Assembly (NCBI GenBank): GCA_025350325.1
Contig: JANXYB010000055.1
Coordinates: forward strand, 1-64,000
Direction of reading: 5' to 3'
Source: Acidobacteriaceae bacterium
GTDB lineage: Bacteria; Acidobacteriota; Terriglobia; Terriglobales; Acidobacteriaceae
DNA: 64,000 nt
Made by a program: the position numbers and the translations under genes
Part shown: positions 1 through 9,104 of the stretch, piece by piece
How the letters are laid out: every line of letters begins with the position of its first letter
Position numbering within the stretch: the first letter of the stretch is position 1
Notes under the pieces: model-generated
What the model was told of the DNA's origin: nothing
Seen by the model: only the letters and a program-made list of their open reading frames with translations
Database searches by the model: none

Positions 1-1852
1 ATAGTGAAGCCGCCCTTGCCGTCTCCGAGCAGGACCTGGAACTGGTTGCTGCAGCTGTTGACGTTGCCCCCTGAATCGGCGAGGACGACATCGAGCTTGC
101 CGTCGCCATTCACGTCTGCGGCGGCAAAATGGAGAGTCGCATCAAAGCTGAATCCCTGGAAAGGCTTTCGCGCCGCGAACGTGCCATCTCCTTTGCCGAG
201 CGCAACACCGCCGGCTGTCACCAGGTCGAGTTTGCCGTCTTTATTCATGTCCACCAGCACAACGTCGTTGCTGAGCGAGCCGAGGGTATAGTTGCGTGCC
301 GGCTGGAAGGTGCCATCCGCTTTACCCAGCAGCACACTGGTATCGGCGGCATCTCCCGCGATGGAATTGACGACGACAAGATCGAGGATGCCGTCGTGAT
401 TTAAGTGTCCGGCTGCTATGGCCGCGCCATGCATGCCGATGGGATAGACCTTACCCGCGCTGAAGTAATTCGAGCCCGTGCCGGGGAACACCGTGACCGT
501 TCCTTTACATGGAGACTTGCAGTTCGGCGTGTTGACAACTGCAATATCCTGCTTGCCATCGCGATTGAAATCTCCGGCAACGATCCCTGTAGCACTGCTC
601 GAATGAGCTACGGGCGCCGCCTGAAAGTGGCCGCCGCCGAGATTTTGAAGGAGCGACAGACTTGCATCGCCTGAATTGAACGTCATCAGGTCCGTCCTGC
701 CCGCGCCGTAGAAGTTGCCGGCGATAAGCGACACCGGCTGGTTGCCAGTGCTGTAGACGGTAGGCGCTCTGAAAGAACCGGTGTTATTGCCGAGATAGAC
801 ATTCACAAAGCTGGGCGATATCGAGGATTAAGGCAAGGTCCCGGCTACCGCCAGATCCATTGCGCCGTCGTTATTGAGGTCGGCTAGCGCGATGGCTGAC
901 ACGCCCGCAACCGCAATGCTGCTGCCCGATTTCAGTTGACCGCTCGAGCTGCCCAGCATGAATTTCACGCCGGTGGTGGTGGGAATCGCGATATCGCCTA
1001 AGCCATCGTGATTCACGTCGGCGATGACTGCGGGCGCTCCCGACGCAGTTGCCCCGATCGCAAACGCCGCGCCGCGCGTCAGTGCCCCGCCGTGCGTCGA
1101 CAGAAATGGCGTCACGCTTTTGCCACCGATCAACGCAACATCAGGCAGCGTGTCGCCATTGATGTCGCCAACGGCGATCCCGCCCCCGCCCGCGCCCGCG
1201 GGCAATTGGTAGGTAAAGGCCGTGTGGAAGTTCGCCCTTCCATCGTTCAACAGAATCACCAGGGTGTCATTCGAAGTCAGAACTACGAGGTACGTGGTGC
1301 CGTTACCGTCGAAATTCGCCGCTGCGACCGCGTTCGGAGAAGCGCCTCCAGCAAGGGGGATGAAACTCGAAACGCCAAAGGTGCCGTCTCCCGCCCCGAG
1401 CTGGATTTGGATTTGGTTAGCGACCATCGTGATGGCGTCAGTGATGCCGTCCCATTCAAATCAGCGCCGAGATCCGCACCATTGAACCCGTCTCCAGCTT
1501 GTCCCCCATTATTGTTGACTGTCGTGAACGTACCGCCTCCCTGATTGAAGGCGGTCTCGGAATAGTTGTACACGTTGGGACCATTGCTGGGGGTCACGCC
1601 GGAGAACACCACGTCCAGCCGGCCGCCGCGGGCGAAGTGACCCGCGAATGCTTTGTAAGCACCGTATAAGGGACCAGAGCAGGCAGGACAGGTGCCGGAG
1701 GAACCGCGTGCGACCGTTGGTGCGGCAACAAATTTTACGGGAGGGGCCGGGGCGAGCGCCGAATGCACAACGAACGCAGATGTGAGTGAAGCGAGGATGA
1801 ACATCGGTCTTACGCCAGGCAACAGCAGGTGGGCAGGGGATCGAGTGAACAT
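1..1852 (-). pseudogene. Secreted FG-GAP/VCBS repeat protein, disrupted and cut by the window edge
   Basis: The minus strand encodes many calcium-binding FG-GAP/VCBS blades, seen as repeated D-x-N/D-x-D-G motifs (DVNHDGLGD, DINGDTLPD, DLNNDGAMD and more), which fold as a beta-propeller in exported proteins. The first codons (ATG at 1852; ATG at 1804 also possible) give a hydrophobic signal-like segment followed by a linker. Two lesions break the frame. Near 1451-1453 a run of G is one base short, so DLNG runs into the wrong frame; restoring one G gives DLNGDGITDAIT. At 828-830 there is an in-frame TAA, after which the same frame continues with good VCBS sequence to base 1. The gene is therefore probably inactive, unless both changes are assembly errors. 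The true C-terminus lies outside the window. Its ligand is unknown. Confidence 0.75.
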
Positions 1853-2014
1853 AGGACCGCCGTGGAAGTTCGAATTCTGCAGGCCCATGAGCGGTTGTAA
1901 GAGGTTTGGAGCCCGCAAGTGGCTAACAATGAATTAGGCAGGAGGTTGAGGAGAGATGTCAGCAGTCTACGCAAATAAAATCACAGGTCCGGCGTTTAGT
2001 TGAGCAAAAAGCAA

Positions 2015-2038
2015 ACCGGGCAAATAAATCTGCCCGGT
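2015..2038 (-). terminator. Hairpin terminator after the pullulanase gene
   Basis: A perfect 8-bp stem (ACCGGGCA / TGCCCGGT) with an 8-nt loop lies about 40 bp past the pullulanase stop. Read on the minus strand, the stem is followed by the T-rich TTGCTTTTTGC, which fits a Rho-independent terminator. Confidence 0.65.
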
Positions 2039-2080
2039 CACTTAATCATGCGCCAAATCCTTACAATCGTTTATTGCAAT

Positions 2081-5000
2081 TTATTGCACAAACACAGCCG
2101 TCGTGAGAGCGGGTACGCTGGCTGTTCCCTGCTGACCGTTGAAGGTTGACTGGGTCACAATCGGGTCGGCCGATGCGGCCTGCACAGGATGCAGGTGCAG
2201 CTTCATTCCCTGCAAGCTTGCGTTGCTGAAGTTGACGGTTGACGTGGTCGCATTAAACACCACGACCATGTGATTGAAACCGGAATAGCGACCGGCGCTG
2301 TCATCGAGCTTCATGACGATCACACCTGGCATCTGGGTTTGGCCTGTGTTAAGGAAGGTGAGGTTCCGCTGAATGTCCCTCAAGTCGGCCATCCGGAACA
2401 AGCCGGAGCTGTAACGAACGCGCAGGAACTCCTGGAAAGCCGCGGTGGTGGCCGCGATGTTGGCCAGGAGGGGTGTGTATGTTGAATTGCTGAGCAGAGG
2501 CGACATGATGGGCCACTGCCCGCTGTTCTGGCTGGCAATGGGCAGGCCGATGCCCCAGTTGGCAGTCTGGCCGCTCCAATCGATCTTGTTAAACCAGTCG
2601 CCGGAGTCGTAGCTGTTCTGGTCCATATCTTTCGAGCGCAACATGTCGTCGCCGCCCTGGAAGAACGGAATCCCCTGACCGAGTTGCACCAGGCTCATGG
2701 CCAACACCTGCCGACGAGCGCGCATGGCGATGGTATCGCTGTAGCTAGACTTCAACTGCACTGCGTCGAAGATGTCCTGATTGTCGTGAACCGAGCAGTA
2801 GCTGATGGCCTCGATGGGCGTCTTGGTGTAGCCAGTCGGCTGGCCGTTGTAGTCAATCTGTGCGCCGGTAACGGTGGTGCCGGAACTGCTGACAAAGCTG
2901 TAGTCGCGCAGGTTGCCGGTGAGCCCGACGGTAATCCAGTCGGAGTATCGCAGCAACTGGCTCTGCTGATCGCCGCTGCTGGTGTTGCTGCTGGTAAAGG
3001 TGCTGGGATCGGTATAGAGGCCCGTCGCAAAGCCCTGCACACGCTCGTCTGTGAAGGGGCTGCCGCCGCGGATACCGTCGCGAATGCGGTCGTTAAACGT
3101 GCCAATGCCGTATCCGTACAAGTTCACCTGGTCGGCATTGGGGCCGATCTGATTGTTGGCCGTATCGCCAAAGTTAAATCCTTCACCATAGAGGTATATT
3201 TTGGACCCGTCGACACCGTCCTCCTCACGAGTAAGCGCCGCGAGTGCCTGCTGGATGTGCCGCATGTTGTAGGTAAAGTGGAAGGCCATGATGTCAAAGC
3301 GGAAGCCATCGATCTTGTACTCGCGGGCATTGAGCACAAGCGTGTCGATCATCAGCTTTTCCATCATGCGATGTTCGGTGGCGGTGTCGGCGCAGCAGGA
3401 TCCGGTCTCGAGCACTCCATTCGCGTTGAGGCGGTGATAGTAGCCGGGGACCACTTCATCGAGATTTGAATTCGGACCTTCACCGGAAGCGCTGGTGTGA
3501 TTGAACACCACGTCTTGAATGACGCGCAGCCCTGCCGTGTGCAGCCCCTCAACCATGGTGCGGTATTCAAGTACGCGGTTGTCTGGGTTGATCGCATAGC
3601 TGCCTTGCGGCGTCATGAAGTGCACCGGATCATAGCCCCAGTTGTAGCCATCGTGAGCCTGAATGTTTGTGACCTGCTGCTGCTGGTCAGTCGAGGCGGG
3701 CGCGTCTGCCGACAAGTCCCCGGTGGTCTGCCAGGTCGACTTGTCTTCATTGATGCTGGCGATGTGGAAGGAGGGCAACAGGTGCACAGCCTTCAATCCG
3801 CTCGCAGCCAGAACGCGAAGATGCTTCATGCCATTCGAATTTTGGTCGTTGAAGGCGTCGTACATGCCGCGGTCCTGCGCCGTCACGGTGCTGTCATTGA
3901 CGCTGAAGTCGCGGATGTGAAGCTCGTAGATGCTCAGGTCGCTAAAGCTTTGAAGGCGCGGTGAGTCGGAATGGTCCCAGCCACGCGGCATAGTTGAATC
4001 GGCATCTAGATTGGTGATGCGGCTCTTGGTGCCGTTCACTGAAATGTCGATGGAGTAGGGGTCCGTAGTCAGATTGTTGTCGACTGCATGATCCGCGGGC
4101 ACGTAGACAGCAACGCTGTAAAGGTAATATTTGCCTTCCCAGTTTCTGTCGCCGTTTGCAGACCAAACGCCGCTCCTCTCATGCATCGCGATCACTGAAG
4201 AGGGAGTTGTATCCGCGGCATTATCAAAAATCTGCAGCGAAACGCTTTTCGCCGTCGGCGCCCAAAGCTTGATCTGCACCGGCGACGACGCCGAGTCTGC
4301 CTCGCTAGCCCGGTCGGACCGCTCGTTGAAGACAACGCCGAGTTTGCTTGGGTAATAGTAGAGGTCGTCCAGCACGCCTGCGATTTGAATACCCGTCGCG
4401 TACTTGAGAGTGTTGGTCGAGTCGACAGCCGAGATTGCAAGCTGTCCGGTCAACTCCTGCTGAATTGTCGAAAGAGAAACACTCGCAGGAACTTGAAGCA
4501 CGGCGTAGCTGGCAAGCTGCGGATAGCGCGCCAACTCGTCGGCGGTAAGCGTACCGCCCGGCGTCAATTGCAGCGACGTGCCGCCCACTACTCCATTACT
4601 CGAGAGTTGTAAGCCACCCGTGGGCGCTGCCTTGAGATAGTAGGTCCAGCCGGAATTGAAATAACCAGGCTGAACGGCGAGGCGCTGGCGGTCGAGCCAG
4701 TAAGCCTGCTGTTGCTGAAAGACTCCATTGAGCAACTGCGCAGGCGTCGGCTGCGTGGTATAGATGGTCGGGTCGCCCGAAATAATCCAGGCTTCGTTGT
4801 ACTGCAGGATATTGAGGTGCCGATCAGAGTCAATGTCCTTCACATTCTGAGCGCAGTTGTGAATGATGAAGCCGAGATCGCCGACTGGATTGCCCCACGC
4901 GGGATTGACGGTGACGTCCCAATAGGCGCCGTAGCTGTCGATGCCGGTCTGCTGCAACTCTGTCTGGCACCAACTGGTCTGGTTCTCAGTTGAGGCGTTC

Positions 5001-5185
5001 CAGGTCCACATCGTCCACCCTGCAAAATTGCTGTCGGGTCGGAAATAGTGGATGCGAACGGACCCGGCGGGTATCGGCGGATTGGCCGCCAGCGCCGGGA
5101 GGGTCAGGGCTATGCTGCCCAGAATTATGGCAAAGATTGATACGAACTTGATAAGGCGCTGTGCGACTGCATTTCTCAATGTCAT
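2081..5185 (-). CDS. pulA: Secreted type I pullulanase (GH13, alpha-1,6-glucosidase)
   Basis: Hydrolyses alpha-1,6 branch points of pullulan, starch or glycogen outside the cytoplasm. The ATG at 5185 follows AGGAG by 8 nt and opens a signal peptide (LPALAANPP cleavage region), so it is preferred over the longer frame from 5245. Order of domains: a pullulanase-associated carbohydrate-binding domain near residues 40-130 (RIHYFRPDSNFAGW), an N2-like domain, a CBM48-type domain near 300-380, then the GH13 barrel. The barrel shows the type I signature YNWGYDP (about 515), region I DVVFNH (about 560), region II GFRFD with the nucleophile Asp (about 630), region III YGEGF with the acid/base Glu, and region IV VHDNQD. 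A beta-rich C-terminal domain follows. The 1034-residue length is normal. It appears to be transcribed alone. Confidence 0.93.
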   Translation of the reverse strand: MTLRNAVAQRLIKFVSIFAIILGSIALTLPALAANPPIPAGSVRIHYFRPDSNFAGWTMWTWNASTENQTSWCQTELQQTGIDSYGAYWDVTVNPAWGNPVGDLGFIIHNCAQNVKDIDSDRHLNILQYNEAWIISGDPTIYTTQPTPAQLLNGVFQQQQAYWLDRQRLAVQPGYFNSGWTYYLKAAPTGGLQLSSNGVVGGTSLQLTPGGTLTADELARYPQLASYAVLQVPASVSLSTIQQELTGQLAISAVDSTNTLKYATGIQIAGVLDDLYYYPSKLGVVFNERSDRASEADSASSPVQIKLWAPTAKSVSLQIFDNAADTTPSSVIAMHERSGVWSANGDRNWEGKYYLYSVAVYVPADHAVDNNLTTDPYSIDISVNGTKSRITNLDADSTMPRGWDHSDSPRLQSFSDLSIYELHIRDFSVNDSTVTAQDRGMYDAFNDQNSNGMKHLRVLAASGLKAVHLLPSFHIASINEDKSTWQTTGDLSADAPASTDQQQQVTNIQAHDGYNWGYDPVHFMTPQGSYAINPDNRVLEYRTMVEGLHTAGLRVIQDVVFNHTSASGEGPNSNLDEVVPGYYHRLNANGVLETGSCCADTATEHRMMEKLMIDTLVLNAREYKIDGFRFDIMAFHFTYNMRHIQQALAALTREEDGVDGSKIYLYGEGFNFGDTANNQIGPNADQVNLYGYGIGTFNDRIRDGIRGGSPFTDERVQGFATGLYTDPSTFTSSNTSSGDQQSQLLRYSDWITVGLTGNLRDYSFVSSSGTTVTGAQIDYNGQPTGYTKTPIEAISYCSVHDNQDIFDAVQLKSSYSDTIAMRARRQVLAMSLVQLGQGIPFFQGGDDMLRSKDMDQNSYDSGDWFNKIDWSGQTANWGIGLPIASQNSGQWPIMSPLLSNSTYTPLLANIAATTAAFQEFLRVRYSSGLFRMADLRDIQRNLTFLNTGQTQMPGVIVMKLDDSAGRYSGFNHMVVVFNATTSTVNFSNASLQGMKLHLHPVQAASADPIVTQSTFNGQQGTASVPALTTAVFVQ

Positions 5186-5280
5186 TGCTTGGTCTCCTGC
5201 CAAAGAAAGCGGTACACGACTTCGCCGCGAAAGCCGATCTCGCAAATTGAGACTGCAACGCCAGTGTGAAGTCAGCCAGC

Positions 5281-5310
5281 ACTATAGGCGCGGCAGGAAT
5301 GCATTGTCCA
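5281..5310 (-). promoter_or_regulatory. Putative sigma70-type promoter of the pullulanase gene
   Basis: On the minus strand TGGACA (5305-5310) and TATAGT (5281-5286) are separated by 18 bp. A start about 7 nt downstream would give a leader of roughly 90 nt before the ATG at 5185. Prediction by eye only. Confidence 0.4.
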
Positions 5311-5464
5311 TCGTTGACAAGTACTTTATATTTCCTGAAAGGGAGTCGAACGTTTCGCCTGCTGCCCCTGCAAATCAGGTTAGTGTCATTTTCCTCATCA
5401 CCCATGCTGCTGCATCCCTATCTCTCACGCTGGCCCGGCTAACGAGGCTTTCCGCTTGCCCGCG

Positions 5465-5470
5465 TATAAT
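5465..5470 (+). promoter_or_regulatory. Consensus -10 hexamer (TATAAT) upstream of greA
   Basis: A perfect TATAAT lies 55 bp before the greA start, but no good -35 is visible at 16-18 bp. Otherwise the 340-bp gap from 5186 to 5525 holds only this and the pullulanase promoter; no gene is seen. Confidence 0.35.
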
Positions 5471-5525
5471 GAGTTTTCAAGCTTTTGCGGTTTGAGCCAT
5501 CTCGCTCCCCGCCACGGATTACCGA

Positions 5526-6032
5526 ATGCCCGATCACATCAAGAAGCAGCTTCTCAAAGAGATTGAACTCCTTGAGCATGAGCTCTCCCACGAACTGCCG
5601 GCCGAGATCAAGAAGGCAGTGGCTATGGGCGACCTGTCTGAAAACGCCGAGTATCACATGGCCAAGCAGCGCCAGGATTTTGTGAATGCGCGCTTGGGCC
5701 AACTGAAGCGGCGCATGGCTGAACTCTCGTTAGTTAACCTTGCCAACATTCCCAGGGACCGGGCGGGGTTCGGCTCCACGGTAGTCGTCTACGATTCCAC
5801 TAAAGAAGAAGAGATCGTCTACCGTCTGGTGACAAGCGAAGAGTCGGATGTTTCGAAGGGACTTATTTCGACGACCTCTCCGATTGGTCGAGGCCTGGTG
5901 GGCAAACAGGTGGGCGACGTCGCCACCGTCGTCACGCCCAACGGTAAACGCGTGATGGAGATTTTGAAACTGACCACCGTCCACGACGAAGCCGCAGCGG
6001 CAGCAGCAGCCGGTAGCGGCAAAGAGATTTAA
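5526..6032 (+). CDS. greA: Transcription elongation factor GreA
   Basis: Rescues backtracked RNA polymerase by stimulating cleavage of the transcript 3' end in the active site. The N-terminal half is the antiparallel coiled coil with the acidic tip and the GreA/GreB signature GDLSENAEY (about residues 38-46). The C-terminal half is the FKBP-like domain that docks on polymerase (STTSPIGRGLVGKQVGD). Length of 168 residues is typical, apart from a low-complexity Ala-rich tail. No strong Shine-Dalgarno site precedes the ATG. It is followed after 14 bp by a phosphatidyltransferase gene on the same strand, probably cotranscribed. Confidence 0.95.
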   Translation: MPDHIKKQLLKEIELLEHELSHELPAEIKKAVAMGDLSENAEYHMAKQRQDFVNARLGQLKRRMAELSLVNLANIPRDRAGFGSTVVVYDSTKEEEIVYRLVTSEESDVSKGLISTTSPIGRGLVGKQVGDVATVVTPNGKRVMEILKLTTVHDEAAAAAAAGSGKEI

Positions 6033-6046
6033 GCAGGAAGAGCCGA

Positions 6047-6709
6047 ATGACCTGGACCAGCACGTTTGGCCGCGGATGCGGCTGGCTTCTCGACCGCGTA
6101 GTGCATGGTCTGGCGCTGACCCGCATTTCCCCCAACGTACTCACTTTTCTCGGTCTCGTCATCAATATTGTGGCTGCATTCTTTTTTGGCCATGCCAATG
6201 CCACCAATGCAGGACGCATGTTTTTCTATGCGGGCCTGGTCATCTTCGGTGCCGGCCTCTTTGACATGGTCGATGGGCGTGTGGCGCGACGCAACAACCA
6301 AGTGACAGTCTTCGGATCCTTCTTTGATTCGGTCATTGACCGCTATTCCGACGTGGTGTTGTTTTTCGGACTCTTGGTCTATTACGGACGAATCAACCGC
6401 TTTCGTTACGTAGTGCTGGTGGCCTTTGTCATGGTCACCTCGCTGATGGTGAGCTACACGCGTGCCCGCGCTGAGGCTTTAATCGGCCAATGCAAGGTGG
6501 GCTTTATGGAGCGGCCGGAACGCATCGTGCTCATCCTGATCGGCGCGTTGTTTAATCACTGGCACGTGATGGCCCCGGCGCTCTGGGTTCTGGCCGTGCT
6601 GTCAACCATTACGGTAATCCATCGCGTCACCTACACCTACCAGAACACCAAGCACCTCGCGCCTCTCGGCCCCAGCCGTTCCGAACCGCGGCGAACATCG
6701 GTCGGATGA
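6047..6709 (+). CDS. CDP-alcohol phosphatidyltransferase family membrane protein
   Basis: Transfers a phosphatidyl group from CDP-diacylglycerol (or a related CDP-linked donor) to an alcohol during phospholipid synthesis at the inner membrane. The family motif is complete at residues 73-98: D73-x2-D76-G-x2-A80-R81-x8-G90-x3-D94-x3-D98, which binds two metal ions. Several transmembrane helices surround it (about residues 30-50, 58-72, 105-125, 155-195). The acceptor cannot be read from sequence; glycerol-3-phosphate (PgsA) and inositol phosphate are both possible. The preceding GGAAGAGCCGAATG provides a plausible ribosome site, and greA lies 14 bp upstream. Confidence 0.85.
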   Translation: MTWTSTFGRGCGWLLDRVVHGLALTRISPNVLTFLGLVINIVAAFFFGHANATNAGRMFFYAGLVIFGAGLFDMVDGRVARRNNQVTVFGSFFDSVIDRYSDVVLFFGLLVYYGRINRFRYVVLVAFVMVTSLMVSYTRARAEALIGQCKVGFMERPERIVLILIGALFNHWHVMAPALWVLAVLSTITVIHRVTYTYQNTKHLAPLGPSRSEPRRTSVG

Positions 6710-6746
6710 TCCGCCTGTTGTTGTCGCGCCTTACCTACCCGACTCG

Positions 6747-7244
6747 CTAGCAGTTGATCACGACGGTCGAGCAGCCCGGCCTGGTCGGCTTCCACTGCAC
6801 CAGAAATTGCGTTACCGCAGCCGGTTCGATGCGACGCATGGATTCGAATTGTCCGGTTTTCTGACTGAAAATTAACCGTCCTTGTTCATTCAACACAGCG
6901 AGAGCCGGAACCCCGCGTTCGAGTGGCACATCATATCGCTTTGCGATATCCGTGTTCTCGTCCATGTGACCGATGTTGATGTGAACCAGGACAAAGTTGG
7001 ATTCAAGAATGAGCCGGTTCTGTGCATTGTGGAAGTAAATATCCAGCACGTGACAATCGCCGCACCAGTTACCGCCAAAGTCCAACAAAATGCGTTTATG
7101 CGACGCCGCGGCGGCCTTTAAGGCTGCGGCAAGGTCGGTCTTTGCTTGGGCGGCGTCAGGGTAAATATCAGGAGTGGCCGAACCGGCATTCGCAGCAGCC
7201 ACCACCACCGCAACCGCAAGAATGGATAGTTTCAGAATTTTCAT
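6747..7244 (-). CDS. Secreted thioredoxin-fold protein with a CGDC active site
   Basis: A thiol-disulfide protein expected outside the cytoplasm. The ATG at 7244 has GGAGG 11 nt upstream and starts a signal peptide (residues 1-23), so the longer frame from 7319 is rejected. The thioredoxin fold carries W-C61-G-D-C64-H and a cis-Pro segment in VPLERGVPALAV. It resembles the thioredoxin_7/DsbD-gamma-like group that reduces or repairs periplasmic disulfides. Two further cysteines sit at the very C-terminus (C-x6-C) and could form a second redox pair. Partner unknown. The 95-bp gap to the divergent gene at 7340 must hold both promoters. Confidence 0.8.
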   Translation of the reverse strand: MKILKLSILAVAVVVAAANAGSATPDIYPDAAQAKTDLAAALKAAAASHKRILLDFGGNWCGDCHVLDIYFHNAQNRLILESNFVLVHINIGHMDENTDIAKRYDVPLERGVPALAVLNEQGRLIFSQKTGQFESMRRIEPAAVTQFLVQWKPTRPGCSTVVINC

Positions 7245-7339
7245 TGAGCGGGAGCCCTCCAACGCTGTTTCAAGTCTGCCATAAATAGGCACGCACTTCC
7301 ATCCCGGTACCTTCGCCAAACCATTTAGTCTAAGGATCG

Positions 7340-7777
7340 ATGAGCAAGCTGCGTCAAAGACTTGAGTCGCACCCGTTCCCAGACTTGGGAGCGATGATGG
7401 AGGGCTATGCGCAGGCCGCGATTGAAACGGCGCACGCCGAGTATCGCCAGAAACTAGACTATTCCACTGAATCGATCAACAGTCTCGATGAAATCCTGGT
7501 GCTGCTAAGCGACAGCCCGGAGATCGACCTCGATTTTGAATCCCGCCTCTGGGGTAGCTACCTCGGTGAATTGCTACGGCAACGCTATGCCGGTAGCTGG
7601 GAAATGACGCCCTACCCCGGCGGAGCGGTGGCGGTCCCCGCAGTTGAGGTGCGCGGCTCACGGCTGTTTCCTGTAATGAAAGTCTATCGCCGCCTCACGA
7701 TGGGCGAAGAAGAAGATTTGCGCGGCTTTTTCTCGATGGTGACCGAGCGGCTTGGAAATCCAGCACAGGTCAATTAG
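7340..7777 (+). CDS. Uncharacterised cytosolic protein, 145 residues
   Basis: No signal peptide or membrane segment. The middle part (ESRLWGSYLGELLRQRYAG) followed by a short beta-strand region is faintly reminiscent of DUF3806-type proteins, but I do not recognise it with confidence. AAGGATCG before the ATG serves as ribosome site. It is divergent from the thioredoxin-like gene and 100 bp upstream of tatA on the same strand. No function is proposed. Confidence 0.7.
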   Translation: MSKLRQRLESHPFPDLGAMMEGYAQAAIETAHAEYRQKLDYSTESINSLDEILVLLSDSPEIDLDFESRLWGSYLGELLRQRYAGSWEMTPYPGGAVAVPAVEVRGSRLFPVMKVYRRLTMGEEEDLRGFFSMVTERLGNPAQVN

Positions 7778-7879
7778 CGTACTTAAAGAGACTGGCACCC
7801 GCCGCCGCAGCAGAAGGTCGGTTTGTGCGACAATGAGATTTCGTGGCGCGCCCAGCTTCGAGGGGGCGTGGAGGATAAA

Positions 7880-8113
7880 ATGGGTGATTTATTACAGCCG
7901 TGGCATTTAATCGTACTTGCAGTTGTTGCATTCCTGCTCTTCGGCGCCAAGCGTTTGCCAGAGTTAGGTAAAGGCCTGGGCGAAGGTTTAAAGGGATTTA
8001 AAGAAGGTATTAAAGGGATTACTGACCCCGCCCCCCCGGCCGCAACGACACAGCAGGCTTCGGTTGTGCCGCCGCCTCCGCCTCCCGGAACGACCACTAT
8101 CGAGCCTAAATAG
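7880..8113 (+). CDS. tatA: Twin-arginine translocase subunit TatA/E
   Basis: Forms the pore-like oligomer of the Tat pathway, which exports folded proteins. The chosen ATG follows GTGGAGG by 5 nt and gives MGDLLQPWHLIVLAVV, the standard short periplasmic N-terminus plus one membrane helix (about 8-24). The hinge and amphipathic helix follow (LFGAKRLPELGKGLGEGLKGF, with the conserved Phe-Gly and K-x-LPEL-G-x-G-L-G pattern). The C-terminal tail is Pro-rich and disordered. At 77 residues it is normal. No tatB or tatC is in the window, so the rest of the machinery must be elsewhere. Starting at 7823 would add an unlikely extension. Confidence 0.92.
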   Translation: MGDLLQPWHLIVLAVVAFLLFGAKRLPELGKGLGEGLKGFKEGIKGITDPAPPAATTQQASVVPPPPPPGTTTIEPK

Positions 8114-8246
8114 GGCTAGACAGTTCATGCTGATTGGACCGTGCAAGCGGTCTGCTTCGAAATTCGCCGCACAACCGACGCTGAAGAATCACCGCAGAGG
8201 CCCGTTCCCATCAGCCCAGCCTCTTCCTGCATCGTACTTTCGTTAG

Positions 8247-9101
8247 CTAGAGACTCAGCAAACCCACCGCAGCCAAAGCCAGCGCCATGCCCGAAAGCTG
8301 CCGCCGTGTCGGTCGCTCATGCAGGATAAGGGCCGCCAGCAGAATCGTTCCGGCCGGATAAAGCGAGCAGATGACCGCAGCAACATCGAGGCGACCGAGC
8401 TGAGCCGTGAGCATGTAAAACAGGTTTCCAACTGTATCGAGCGCGCCTGAGACGATGCCGGTGATCCAGAATCCTCGCCATGGTCTTGCCGGTGGCGCCA
8501 CGGCGATGACCATAAGAATGGCGACGACGCCCGCAATCCTGCCGGCCGTCAACGTCCACAAAACGCCCCCTGCTCCCGCCAATTTGAAGAGAATCAGTTG
8601 CGCTCCAAAGCCGGTACCAGCAAGCGCACCGAACAGCAATGCCTTGGGCGGTGAACCGGCCGAGATGCCCTGACCCGCCGCTGGCGTGTGCGTAATAAGC
8701 CAGATAGCCGCGCAGCCTGCGACCAATCCGACGACTGTGAGGGGAGCAGGCAGGCCCGTATGCGCAAGATCGAAAACTACCGGCACCAGGGCTGTGAGCA
8801 GTCCTGTCAGCGCCGCGGTGAGGCCCATCGCGCCCATCGCCAGCGCGCGGTAAAAGATTGCCAACGCAAGGGCGCCCTCGAATCCGCCGGCAGCGGCGTA
8901 GATGAGATAGGAAAAGCCGGGAAGCGCGAGGCGCAGTGTCAGGCAAATCGCGAGGAGCACCACCAGGGAAACAATCTGACCGGATACGGTTACCAGCAGC
9001 GCCGAGGAACGCCGAGCGCCCATACCACCGACAAAGTCGGACCCACCCCAGGTGGCTGCCGACAACAATCCAAGTCCAGCAACTGCTCCCGCCGGAGCCA
9101 T
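8247..9101 (-). CDS. EamA/DMT-superfamily transporter
   Basis: An inner-membrane permease with about ten hydrophobic helices arranged as two EamA halves (residues 1-135 and 150-284). The end of the second half, with YPAGTILLAALILHERPTRR, is the usual DMT pattern in which a Glu closes the penultimate helix. Substrate (metabolite export or sugar/amino acid uptake) cannot be deduced. The ATG lies 3 bp after the stop of the upstream VWA gene, so it is probably translated by coupling in one operon. Confidence 0.85.
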   Translation of the reverse strand: MAPAGAVAGLGLLSAATWGGSDFVGGMGARRSSALLVTVSGQIVSLVVLLAICLTLRLALPGFSYLIYAAAGGFEGALALAIFYRALAMGAMGLTAALTGLLTALVPVVFDLAHTGLPAPLTVVGLVAGCAAIWLITHTPAAGQGISAGSPPKALLFGALAGTGFGAQLILFKLAGAGGVLWTLTAGRIAGVVAILMVIAVAPPARPWRGFWITGIVSGALDTVGNLFYMLTAQLGRLDVAAVICSLYPAGTILLAALILHERPTRRQLSGMALALAAVGLLSL

Positions 9102-9104
9102 AGG

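Noticed and set aside
4-674. Plus-strand frames opposite the FG-GAP gene
   Set aside because: They are shadows. The minus strand in the same place shows typical VCBS sequence and calcium motifs.
2684-3469. 261-residue plus-strand frame inside the pullulanase gene
   Set aside because: Antisense shadow of a clear GH13 gene with all catalytic regions intact.
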